The notes under the pieces are model-generated. The model made no database searches. It saw only the letters and a list, made by a program, of their open reading frames with translations, and had not been told where the DNA came from. From assembly GCA_013399695.1 (NCBI GenBank), contig VXAU01003998.1, positions 1,046,770 to 1,110,769 of the forward strand: DNA of 64,000 nt. Direction: 5' to 3'. Positions within the stretch are counted from its first letter, which is position 1. The number at the start of each line of letters is the position of its first letter. The stretch is from Formicarius rufipectus (taxonomy: Eukaryota; Chordata; Aves; Passeriformes; Formicariidae). Below, one piece after another: positions 23,559 through 34,048 of this stretch. The position numbers and the translations under genes were made by a program.

Positions 23559-23759
23559 CAGTATCTGTGAGAGGACAAACAGATACATGCTGTCTCCAGG
23601 CATCAATCCATTCCATCGGGGCGGCCAACCAAGCACTGCTGTTTTCTGAGGGCTTTTCAGGGAGTGCTCTTTCCTGTTCAGCTCTCCTTGCTGTCCTTCA
23701 GCTTCAGCCATTGACTCCATACCAGCAGGACCGGAACAACCTTCACACAAGAAGGACAT
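23559..23759 (-). CDS. PTPN5: PTPN5 coding exon 1: start and N-terminal leader (residues 1-67)
   Basis: This is the first coding exon of STEP, a brain phosphatase that dephosphorylates ERK, p38, Fyn, Pyk2 and glutamate receptor subunits. It reads MSFLCEGCSGPAGMESMAEA at its start and ends MYLFVLSQIL, followed by donor GTAAGG. It aligns with the human STEP61 N-terminus as I remember it: the human MEALDEAEG stretch matches MESMAEAEG here, and LCLFAASQF matches LFVLSQI. I chose ATG 23759 because it is the first in-frame ATG after an upstream in-frame TAA (about 23848). Its context is weak (C at -3, T at +4). Met14 (23720) has G at -3 and G at +4 and could be used instead. The proline-rich block of mammalian STEP61 is absent. 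The last 8-10 residues begin the first hydrophobic segment. An upstream noncoding exon cannot be excluded. Confidence 0.8.
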
Positions 23760-23835
23760 GTGCAGGGGATGAGCGGTGTGTGACCCTGCAGCCACCCCAC
23801 AGGGCTGCAAGGACTGTCGCTGTCCTAGAGCCCAT
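23743..23835 (-). other. Upstream ORF overlapping the PTPN5 start codon
   Basis: An ATG in near-perfect initiation context (ACCATGG) at 23835-23833 opens 30 codons ending in TGA at 23745-23743. It is out of frame with the PTPN5 start at 23759 and overlaps it by 17 bases. If the leader is colinear with the genome here, ribosomes would meet this ATG first, so main-frame initiation would need leaky scanning. A GTAACC just before the ATG is a possible splice donor, and an upstream exon joined elsewhere would remove the uORF. Confidence 0.45.
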
Positions 23836-23849
23836 GGTTACCTCTCAGT

Positions 23850-23950
23850 TCCGCGTCAGTAAGCGCGGCTCCGGGTTGTGAGCGTCACACTCTATTAGTG
23901 CAGCTTTATTCACCTGCTTTCGTCAGAAAAGAGTGAGTGTGGGCGGATAA
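23850..23950 (-). promoter_or_regulatory. Candidate PTPN5 promoter: GC box, CRE half-sites, TATA-like element
   Basis: On the minus strand, in transcription order, there is a GC box (plus-strand GGGCGG at 23941-23946), a TGACG half CRE (23921-23925), and a TATA-like AATAAA (23905-23910). Two more TGACG half-sites follow, at 23883-23887 and 23854-23858. The spacing suggests initiation near 23875-23880, giving a leader of about 120 bases. The block is rich in CpG against a CpG-poor background. This is inferred from motif order only. An alternative distal promoter with noncoding exons remains possible. Confidence 0.35.
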
Positions 23951-24591
23951 ATTATTTTCCCTTTCTTTCTCGAGGTACACATTCTGGGCTTTGTTGTTAA
24001 TAAATTCTCATCTACATTGCTGCACCTTTTCATTTTCACTTTTTGAAAGAAACTATCTGTGCAATTGCCTAGTTACACACTTCACAGCTAAGTGGTGGCA
24101 CAGAAACCATTTTGTCTTCCTGCCTCAATTTCTCTATTCCCCCTTATTTGTCTGCTTTGTCTGATTTGATTATAAATTTCTGAGGTAGAGATTGTTTCAT
24201 GTAATGTGTCTGAATAGTGCTCAAGGGCTTGGGGTTTTGGCCGAGTGTCCTAAGGCACTAATACAATATACTTTATTCTAATAACCTACTTCTTGGATGA
24301 ATTCATATTCAAGAGCTATTTAATAATGTTGCAATGCTATTCTCTTTGGCAGAAATAACCACTGGAGTGGCTAGTCCCTCAACAACAGTATTTAGCACTG
24401 AGTCTGTGTAGATAAGAATTAATTTACAACCTAAAAGGAGTGAAAGATCAGATCCCTTTGATATAAGTACTACTGATTTACATCTTTCTACATGAGGACA
24501 GTCCCAAGGCTGCTTGCTGTACAACACTGTAAACTTAAGTCTAAGCCAGCCATCTGTGTCCCAGGGAAAGGCCACATCATAGGTCCTTCCA
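23951..24591. other. Sequence immediately upstream of the candidate promoter
   Basis: AT-rich, no exon or repeat recognised. Confidence 0.5.
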
Positions 24592-24826
24592 TGGTTTCAC
24601 AGAATATGCCGAGTAGAAAGGGTCCCACAAGGATCACTGAGTCCAGCCTCAGCCCTGCACAGAGCCATCCCCAAGAGTCACAAGAATGCCTGAGGAGTAT
24701 CATCCAAAAGCTTCTTGAACTCTGTCAGGCTTGGTGCTGTGACCACTTCCCTGGGAGCCTGTTCCAACACCCAACCACCTTATGGGTGAATAACCTTTTT
24801 CTAATATCCAACCTAGACTGTTGATA
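24592..24826 (-). mobile_element. CR1 LINE 3' fragment
   Basis: Reverse complement of a CR1 3' end. The plus strand has CTCTGTCAGGCTTGGTGCTG, GACCACTTCCCTGGGAGCCT and the GTTCCAACACCCAACCACC block. It is closely related to the copy at 62902-63150. Confidence 0.88.
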
Positions 24827-25477
24827 AACTGTTGATGCAGATTTCTATAAAAAGTTCCTCTGGACCGGCATTTCTCTAAATGTACAACAATAGTAACTCT
24901 AGGTCAGATAAGCATCCACAAAGTAGCCACAGCTCTAATTAGGCAAATGAAATGCAGGACCTATGTAACAGCTGAGGGTCTCACCACAGTAAGAATTAAT
25001 TAAAATATCCCATTCTGATTTCTATAATAGAAAAATGTGAGGAGATAGGAACATGAGAAGTTTATTGCCACTCTGGTACTTGTTCTCCCTTCCCTCACTG
25101 AAAGAAACCTTACAACATCCATTCCTGCACATAAAAACAAGGTGTTTAGGATGGTTTTATCTAGGTTCTACATTCTCACAGCAGCCCAGTAACAAAAAAG
25201 CAATCATTCTGTAATGAATGGGGAGACCCAGAGACACAAGAAGGAGCTGTGTACTACCAGGTACTTCCCCAGGAGCTCATTTTCTCATTTTCAAAATATC
25301 TCCAGTCAGTTCATGATGGGTAATGGCCTCACCAAGGTATGCTGGATATAACTGGCAATATGTAACTATTTTCCTTGTCTTTACATGGATATTTTTCAGG
25401 AAACATGGAGAATGTGCATCTCAATAGACATACACCCATGTATCTTATTCCACAGGTATATGTGGAAATTAATTATT

Positions 25478-25602
25478 TGCCAAGGCTGGGTAGAATGGGG
25501 CCATGAGCAACTTGGTTTGGTGGAAGGTGTCCCTACCTGTGGCAGGGCAACTGGGATGAGGTGATCTTTTTAAGTCCCTTTCAACTAACACCATTTTATG
25601 AA
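25478..25602 (+). mobile_element. CR1 LINE extreme 3' end
   Basis: The plus strand reads AGGCTGGGTAGAATGGGGCC, GGTGGAAGGTGTCCCTACC, then GGGATGAGGTGATCTTTTTA and ends CAACTAACACCATTTTATGA. This is the last about 125 bases of a CR1, including the 3' UTR. Confidence 0.8.
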
Positions 25603-27578
25603 GGACTCAGTAATTTACACAAACACTACCAAAATTTCATACTAAATACAGGTCATTAAAACAGGGAAAAATGTGGAACTAAAGACATAAAAATCACAAG
25701 TGTCAACAATCCCACCCTTCACTTTCACCAATGTGTCTTTTAATGCTAGAAGACAACTACTTGAAAACAGTGCTTTTCAAAGAAAAAGCAGAAAGTCTCT
25801 AGAATACAGCTCAAGAGATCACGACAGCTCTACCTCTCAGTCCTTCAGGCTTCCAGTCAGTAATCTACAGTCCATGACAAACCTCTCCAAGAAACACAGA
25901 ACATAGACACAGTCCTTGGTGTACAGGGACACTGACCATATGCTTTAACACCTGACTTCTTAACACCAAACTACATCGAGCTGGACTCAGATGTTCTCCA
26001 AGGGGACAACACAACAGCCACATTAAGCAGCCACAGTTAAGGCTCTTTCAAGCTTCTAAACTGCTTTATGTCTCACTGAATTTGAAAAAGAACTGAGGGG
26101 AAAACACTTGTTAATGATAGTCAATTTTTTCCTGCTATTTTTGTGTGATGTTTATCCTCTGTGTTTTGGAATAGGAATTTGAAATTTAGCAGGGACAGAA
26201 TCATGATGTCAGAAAGTATTTTTGTTATGCTTGCACAGAGACATGCACCTGTGGCTGATATCTAAACCTTCAGAAATATCTGTTTACATAGAGTTTATTA
26301 CTGTTTGCTCTAGCCTTCCATTTTCAGTTCTAATTTTCCTTTATCTACATTAAATAATGCATCTCTGTCCCTAAGAACAGCTAACGAACATATTTACTGT
26401 TTTTCCAAATTCTGATTACTTCCTTTCTTGGATACTCCTCCTCAAAGCTCAGAATAAAATAAACACAGTGCAGAACTAAAACATCATTGTGAAGACAATG
26501 CAACAAGGAGCCAGGGAATGCAGATTTCAAGCTCAACTTTCCACTTTTCCATTGTTTTTTACAAGTCATAATACTTGATATTTCAGAGGACTTTTTTTAA
26601 ACTGACCAAAAGCTCATTCATCTGCCTTATGTATGTTTATCTAAATAGAATTTCTTTATTTCATATCTGCAACAGCCTGAGATTTTACAAGGTCTTTTAT
26701 ACCTAGGTTGGAAACAAAACCCTGACTCTAATATGACAATGTGAAGGCCACTTAACCACGTGCCTTCTGAAACAAAGATGTCAAAGTTAGGGGACTGCTC
26801 TATGCCTGTAACCATGGGGATCTATGCCTCTCTACAGTCCAGAAGTCCAATTCCTGGAATTCCAGAGTTGTTTACTATCACCTGCACAATTGTAGGAGTC
26901 ACATTCTTCTTTTTATGACTGCCCTATATGAAAGACAACAGGTTACTTCTACTTCCAATTATTTTCACTGCATAAGGTAGAAACACAGTCTATGGACCTA
27001 GGAGCCCAGCATTCCAGCTCTGCTGAATTGACACTGTTATCAACAGATATCTTCACTAATATAATGAAAGACAGGAGGGGCAAGAACTAAAATGCTGGAG
27101 AACTGCATTGGAGGTCTGTATTCATACCTATAAACTAACTAAGGTATGTGTCTTGGATATACAAAGAAAAGGTCTTGTATTAATTAAAGTCCACTCAAAA
27201 ATTTGCGATTCTAACAAACATGATGCCCACCTAGCGTTCCGTATTTAACTGTGTCAGATTTAAACAGTAACTTCAATTATCACACACATTTTATCTTGTA
27301 ATCCTATATTCCTGTATTATTTGACCTAATGGGCCCTCAACTCTTTCAGTGCACAGATGAGGTAATAAATGAGACATCAATAAAGCTGTCTTGTCTCAAG
27401 GTGAATGTGAAGGCCTGGAGAAAGCTGGCAAGGATGAACTGAACCCCTCCTCTGCTAGTGATCTGACTGACACTTAAATACAACATCCACATGACATCCT
27501 CTTCAATTCCTGCATCATGGAGATTGGGATTCAAGTTCCATGAGTACTTCCGCTTTGGTGCAGGACTACGCTTGTTAG

Positions 27579-27638
27579 GAAAAACAAAAACAAACCACAA
27601 AACAAAAAACAAACAAAACCAACAAACAAAAAACCCCA
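27579..27638 (+). repeat. A-rich simple repeat with C interruptions
   Basis: Irregular CAAA/CAAAAA units over about 60 bases. It produces an artificial open frame on each strand. Confidence 0.85.
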
Positions 27639-30600
27639 CAAACCTTTGGCAGAATAAAAGGTCTCTGACATCTGTAGTAGCAGCCATATGGCTTGTTAAA
27701 GCAACTTGAAATTTCAAAACACCACCACAAACTTAACCTCATCCGTGCTGTTCAGGGAACGGAATTTCTGGATGAATGGATCATATCAGGGATCTATTCA
27801 TTCTGTATTCTTTCCTTAAATGTTGCCACTGATACATGCTGCCAAAAACACAAGGCACAACACTTTGCTATGGAACGCTATGCATAGAAAAGCATCTTTC
27901 CCCACTCAGAAGGTAAAAGCTGGCTTCTGTAACTCTGAAAATGCCCATTTTAAACCCCCACTGTCTCCATATGTTTTTTCCCCTCTGATTTTATAGGCGA
28001 GTACATAAAAGGCAGAAGAATGAAACAACACCTATACAGACACTCAGAAAAACAAGTGCTTAGAGTACTAGGCTTAACTGAAACACTAAAAAGCACTCTA
28101 GCAATGATAAGCAAGCCAACAAACCTTGCTGTAACAAAAATGCCATGATCCCATCAAATCCACTGTAGGTGAGGCATTAGCAGCTCTGGAACTCAACTGA
28201 TTGACACTTAAGGCCTTCAGTGAAGAACAAAGCAAAAAAACAACTCCCCAGAACCACACATCCTGGTTGTATTTCCTAATGAAGTTAACACTTCAAAAGG
28301 AATTTGTGTCTTCTGTGCATGGGTGCTAATGCTCAAGGAATTGACACATGTCCACTGGCACACTTAATAATGTATGAAAGACTCATTCCTCATCAAAATT
28401 ATTTTTACAACAGAAATAAAATATACCCCAGCAATGAAAATATAGTGCTCTACAGTTATTACACATTTATGTACATCCATTTCACTGTCCCTGTGGGAAT
28501 TAAGCCTGTGGGATGGTACTGCTTCTTCAATGGGAAATATAAATTTTGTTAACAGTATCATCTTCACCAGTGGAATCCCCGACCTCTGTGAGCGACCTGC
28601 CAGACACAAAAGGCGAGGCAGAAACGGGCCTCGTGTTCTGCCAGCTCTCAAGCTGCAGTTGTCAACACACCACAGCAACTCAGCTGCATTGCCCCATAAT
28701 TGTTTAAGGTGTACAGAGATACATATCCTGCTGAACCTGTCTATATCTTCATGATAGCCATGCGTGGCAAGAATTTATAGGGATGTACCACAGCATCACA
28801 AAGTATGAACATGCCAGCAACACTTCACATCCATCAAAATTACCAACACTTCACACCAGTCATAGATACATGTATAGCTTCTAGATCTTCATATATCAAA
28901 ATGCAACTGCACACCGAAATCCCTGTCTCCAATTTCCATCTAACTGCTATGGAGACCTGCTATTGAAGAAAGAACAGTAGATAAAGGTACAGTCTTGATA
29001 TGGGTCTGCAAGTCAGTTGCTTCTTTTGACATGCACCTGAACTGCACATGGAGGACACGGGCCTTGGCATCGTAGTTCACGTATCTAGTTAAGACCTTGT
29101 TGAATATGCACATCATAAGACACCCTGACTGCAGGAAAGTCCATGTGCTGGCAAGACACATCAAAGCTGAATAAGCTGCCTCAGAGTGCATATGAGCAAG
29201 AAGCAATGTGTGCTAGAAGGTAAAAAACAGCCTGTCTATCCAAAGAATAAAGGTTTAGAAGAAAAAGGTATTGGCTGAGAAAACACTCCCTTTTTTGCTT
29301 GCCACTGCAGCGTGATAAGGATGGAAAAATTAGTAATTAGCTTCCCTTTGCACTGCAGTGGTATGGGAGGAAGTGGGTAAGAGGAAGGGGACCTTTCATA
29401 GTTCCACAGCAAACACAACTTGTGTACTTACATTCCTCACTCTGCAGGAAACCAACGACTGAACTTCTTTATAATCAGCAATCTAATATATTAAGTAGTA
29501 AACATGACAGAGGCTGCATCATTACTGTTGAGAGAGAGATAAAATTCACCACCAAGCAAAGCCTGTTTCTTCTTGATACTCTCTTCACTCCTAACTCATC
29601 TGATAAGTTATGTTGAAAATTAAAGATTTAATGATCTGTGTTGAAAGCTGAGAATGCTTTTAGCTGTTATCCTAAGCACACATCTCCTCCATTATTAATT
29701 TTTTGACCTTTCGGATCATGACAACTCCTTTTCTGCTTAATCCCTGACCTGCTCTGTTTACAAGAGTTCAATACAATTACGTTTTCCAAATGGCTGAATA
29801 GAATGCTGCTCAGGAGGAGAGCATCTAGTCCTTAAATGTATCCAGATAAAGAGCTGCAAAGAAAAATACTCAGAGATGCACCCTACAGCTACAACTACTG
29901 AATGGAGAAAGAAGGGATTTACAACAATGTAATAGCCTCAATACTTCCAATTCCACACTGGATAGAGTCCAAGTTTTAGCTGCCAAGAACTTGTGGTTGG
30001 TAGATCTTGCATTTGTAATGCAAAACCACAGAGAGCTACTTGTGAAGGTGTAAAACAGCTTAATTCAAACACTAGAAACAACACAGACAGATCCATATAA
30101 TCTCACTACATTTACCACTAAATACTGCAAGGCACTGAAGCAATTCCAAAATCCCTTCCGCTTCTAACTGGAAGCCATTTAGATCATTCCAGCGGTCCTT
30201 TGTAGGGCTGCAAACTGCAGATTTCCCTCTGTGTAACAGAACTTATAGAAGAAATAAGCCTGACATACTATCAATTTAAGTAAGAGGTCCAAGAAACTGG
30301 AATTACCTTCTCTGACACATTACAGTTTACATTACAGCCTGTTTACCAAGATTCAATCTACATACTAGCAACCTAGTTATCAATCTCCTCTGTTACTTAA
30401 GCTGAAATGAATTTCAGCTTAGAATTTCTAATGCTTTCAGTTTGCACTAATTGTATCTACCCTGGACTGTAAGAACAAGCTAGGTCAAACTACAGGTATT
30501 CATAGCTGCACGGGGAACAACTGAAATTTCTAACATTTAAGGATTCTATGTGAGAAAGCAGAATATTTTTGCTAAAATTATCACACTGGAAGTAGCCAAG

Positions 30601-33600
30601 AATATTTCTATTTCATTCATTCTGATTCCTGGGTTGATATACCCATCAAGAGGAATTCAGCTGCTCAACAGCTCTCAAGTGACACTGTTTCAGGCTCTCT
30701 GAAGATCTGAGAGAACACCACCTCATGCTTGCTTTTTTTGCATGTGTGTGTTGGGAAAACTCGAAAATTATGCACGCTACAACTTTAAAACTGAGTTTTT
30801 AGTAAGTACAAACACTGATATAAAACGTCTACCTGCTGTTGATTAGTCTATAGAGAAAAATGTACTTCAGTCCTCCCTTCCGAAGAGCAGACACTGAAAC
30901 TGGTAATAAAATACCACAATTTTTTGTATCATTACAAAAATGCTTAGAAATGGTCTTTCCCCAATACTGAAGTGAGAAGGTTAATTCACCCCTGTGCAAC
31001 AGGGGATAACCCACAAATATTAATTCCCCTTCACACTTGCTTGTCCATGAGTGGCTGCTAGCATGCTTAAGGCCAGCAGGCTCCTTCTGAGAAGGACAAA
31101 CATTCTCTGGGGAGTTCTTTGAACAACACTGCAGAGAGGAAAAGGGGTGTCATCTACTATCCAGGGAAAGTACTAGAGACCTGCACTTTTCCAGCCCAGC
31201 TGGTAGAGCCTGGCTGCTACTTAAGTCAAACTCTGATTACCAAAAGGGAAAGACACATCAAAAGAAAAAGCAAGCAAGGAGGAAAGTCATGTAGAAAATC
31301 TGTGAGTAAGTCAGGCAGCGAACTGAGGTCTACGTATTTCTAGTCCAGTGCTTCTCCCCTTTCCCTAGCAACACTTTTCACAAACTCAAAGAAAAGCTTT
31401 CCTCTCTACTTGAAATAAAGTTCTGCTGGAAAGAATATATAGCCCCTTAGCCGTGCTGGTGGGCCGTGCAGCGCCATCCGTAAGTGGCCTGTTCTCGTCT
31501 CTGAACAGGGAACAGGAACCTGATGGCAGTGTGCGAGAATTGTTGCCTTTTCCACTCAGCAGCTCCCTGATGAACTGCTGAGTCACACATTTTCTCTGCC
31601 TTCATTTCACACTGCTCCCACTCAGTCCACCTGGCACTTCATCTGGGATGGGTGGGAGGAGAGAAAAAGAGGTGAAGTAAAAAAAAAATGTTCATGTTCA
31701 CCCAGGGCCATTATTACAATACTGCAGGGCCACATATAAAAGCAAGCCAGCAAGCTGCTAGAGAGAGATGGAGAACAGAAGTATCAGATTGCAAGACAAA
31801 CTGCCTCCCCCTCTTCTTCAACAAGAGAAGACTGGCCAGCAAACAAGTTACAAACCTCATCTGATTCCCAATCAGTCACTGACGTTATGTTCTTTCTGAT
31901 AGGTTCTGAGAATTTAGGGTACAGATGAGGCTCTGAGGTTCTCCCTCTTTTCTGTGATTTATAAGAGCTTTCAAGTTACTGTGATTTTTCTAAAAGTCCA
32001 ACAGGTACTGTGCAGCAATGGTCTGGCTGCCACAAAGAAGTGCTACAAGGATAAGTGAAAATACCACCTGGAGAGATTCCAGTTCCTAAGGGCATCTTCA
32101 GCTGCAGTGGAAACGTCCACCAGCTCCAACCTTCATCATTCAAGAAGATGAAGAGAAAATCCTAGCCATTTCCTTGCAGGGTCTATAAAACCTAAGCATA
32201 ACAGCAAACATCATCTACTACCTATTAAATTCCTCTACAGGAAAGGGACTCTGCTATCAATGGCAGGAAACATGTTTATCATGGTTATAGAGAGTCCAGC
32301 TCACTCTTAGGTGGGCCATACATACAGAAACACCCAATTAAATTAACAAGGTAGTATTTTTTATTGTGATTAGATTTCTGGACAGTAGAGTTTATAGGTC
32401 ATGAGAAAAAAATGCCCAGAAGCTTCCTAAGCTATTAAATCAATGCCTGAAAAACCACTTTTGAAACTAACTTTCAGACTAAACCAGGACAACTGTGATT
32501 AATTTTCAGACTGATTTTTAACCTACTGCTACTCTTAGCATTCACTAGAAAAACTGAGGGCTTGTCAGGAGCTAAATAAGGATTTCCTTTTATTAAGCAG
32601 AATTAGTGATTCAAAAAGTAAGCCCTGTGAGAAAGAATCTGTTCTTATGTAATGTTCAGTCTTGCTTCTTAGTAATTCTGGTGCAAATTGGTTTGCTTGA
32701 AAATATGTTTGTGCTCCACAGAGAGTTCAAATATATAGCATTAATATGCCTTTCTGTATCAACTTCCACTCCCCACCGCACAGAGTGGCTTATCGTGGTG
32801 TTACTCAAGAAACAGTTCATGAAAAAATAACTGCAAAAGAAAAGAAATATGGGAAAGGGAAAAGCAAAACTCAAAATCTTCTCAAATTCCCCTGCCTCCA
32901 TACAGTATTTATTTTTTTTTCCAAATAATCAAAAGAAATTGCAAAACATGATTTTGTAGGACAGGACTGTGGTCTATGAAGTCATTCCTGAAGGGGGAAA
33001 GATGCAGCCTGATACCACAGACTGTTTCACTGATGGGTGAGTACGGGATATTTCATTTGAGCTGTCATCAAACTCTTCCTTTCTGGAAGGAATAAAATGT
33101 TCCAGACAGCGCTCCTGCCAGACCTGCAGTCCTACACAGAGCTACTGACTGCTTTACAATATACCTAACCCACTTAAGTAAGAGACAAAGCAACTTACCT
33201 GATCATCTCACCAAATCTCTACTCCATAATAAATCACATGAAACAGGGCTGCAAGGGAGAAGCAGCTGAGGATACACAAAGCTGACACCGCTCCAAAGCA
33301 GGTGTAAGCCTCACTTAGATGTGAGTGAGAAGAAAACAAAACCCTTGGGCTCTCTGCTCTAGAAAAACAGCAAAGACCAGCTGCTAGGAGCCATCAGAAG
33401 CAGTAAGGGACTGTCAGATAAAGCAACCATATGGGAAGTACATGAGACCTACTGTACCATCTGTAGGGTCTGACTGCTGGGGTCCAACACTCATTATAAA
33501 CTGATATGTTCCTACTAATAATGGGGACGTTGATCTTAATTTCCAGTGCAAGACTAGTTATGCCCTTGTCCACATCTAAATCATACTCCCACTAGTAAAT

Positions 33601-33980
33601 CAAATACACAAGAGGTTTATTCTTAATGGCTCTCCTAGTTCTTATAAATCTTAAACACAAGACGTGTTGTTAGGCAGTCTCCTTTTTCCTTTCTCTTATG
33701 AAATGTCAAATTAAAGGTATGCCATTTCTCCTGGCAGGTAGGACCCCCAGAACAGTGTTTGCTTTGAAACAAAATATTAAATACAGTGTCAAATTACAGC
33801 TCTTAAGTGTAGACCCTCAATGGGCAGAGACATTGAATATTACCTGTTATCACACCCACACATAATTAGCATGTGCCATCTTTCAATCAGGACACTTTCC
33901 TCCATTCCTACTAACACCCTTACAGAAGATCCACCTGATTACCACTTAACAATTAGAGTCAGTTTTTAAAAATTGTGGGG

Positions 33981-34048
33981 CTTTTTTGTTGTTGTTGGTT
34001 TGGTTTTTTGTTTGGTTTTTGTTTCTGTTTTTTGTTTGTTTGTTTTTT
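33981..34048 (-). repeat. T-rich simple repeat with G interruptions
   Basis: Irregular TTTG/TTTTTG units over about 70 bases. It is the reverse orientation of the A/C tracts elsewhere in the window. Confidence 0.85.
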
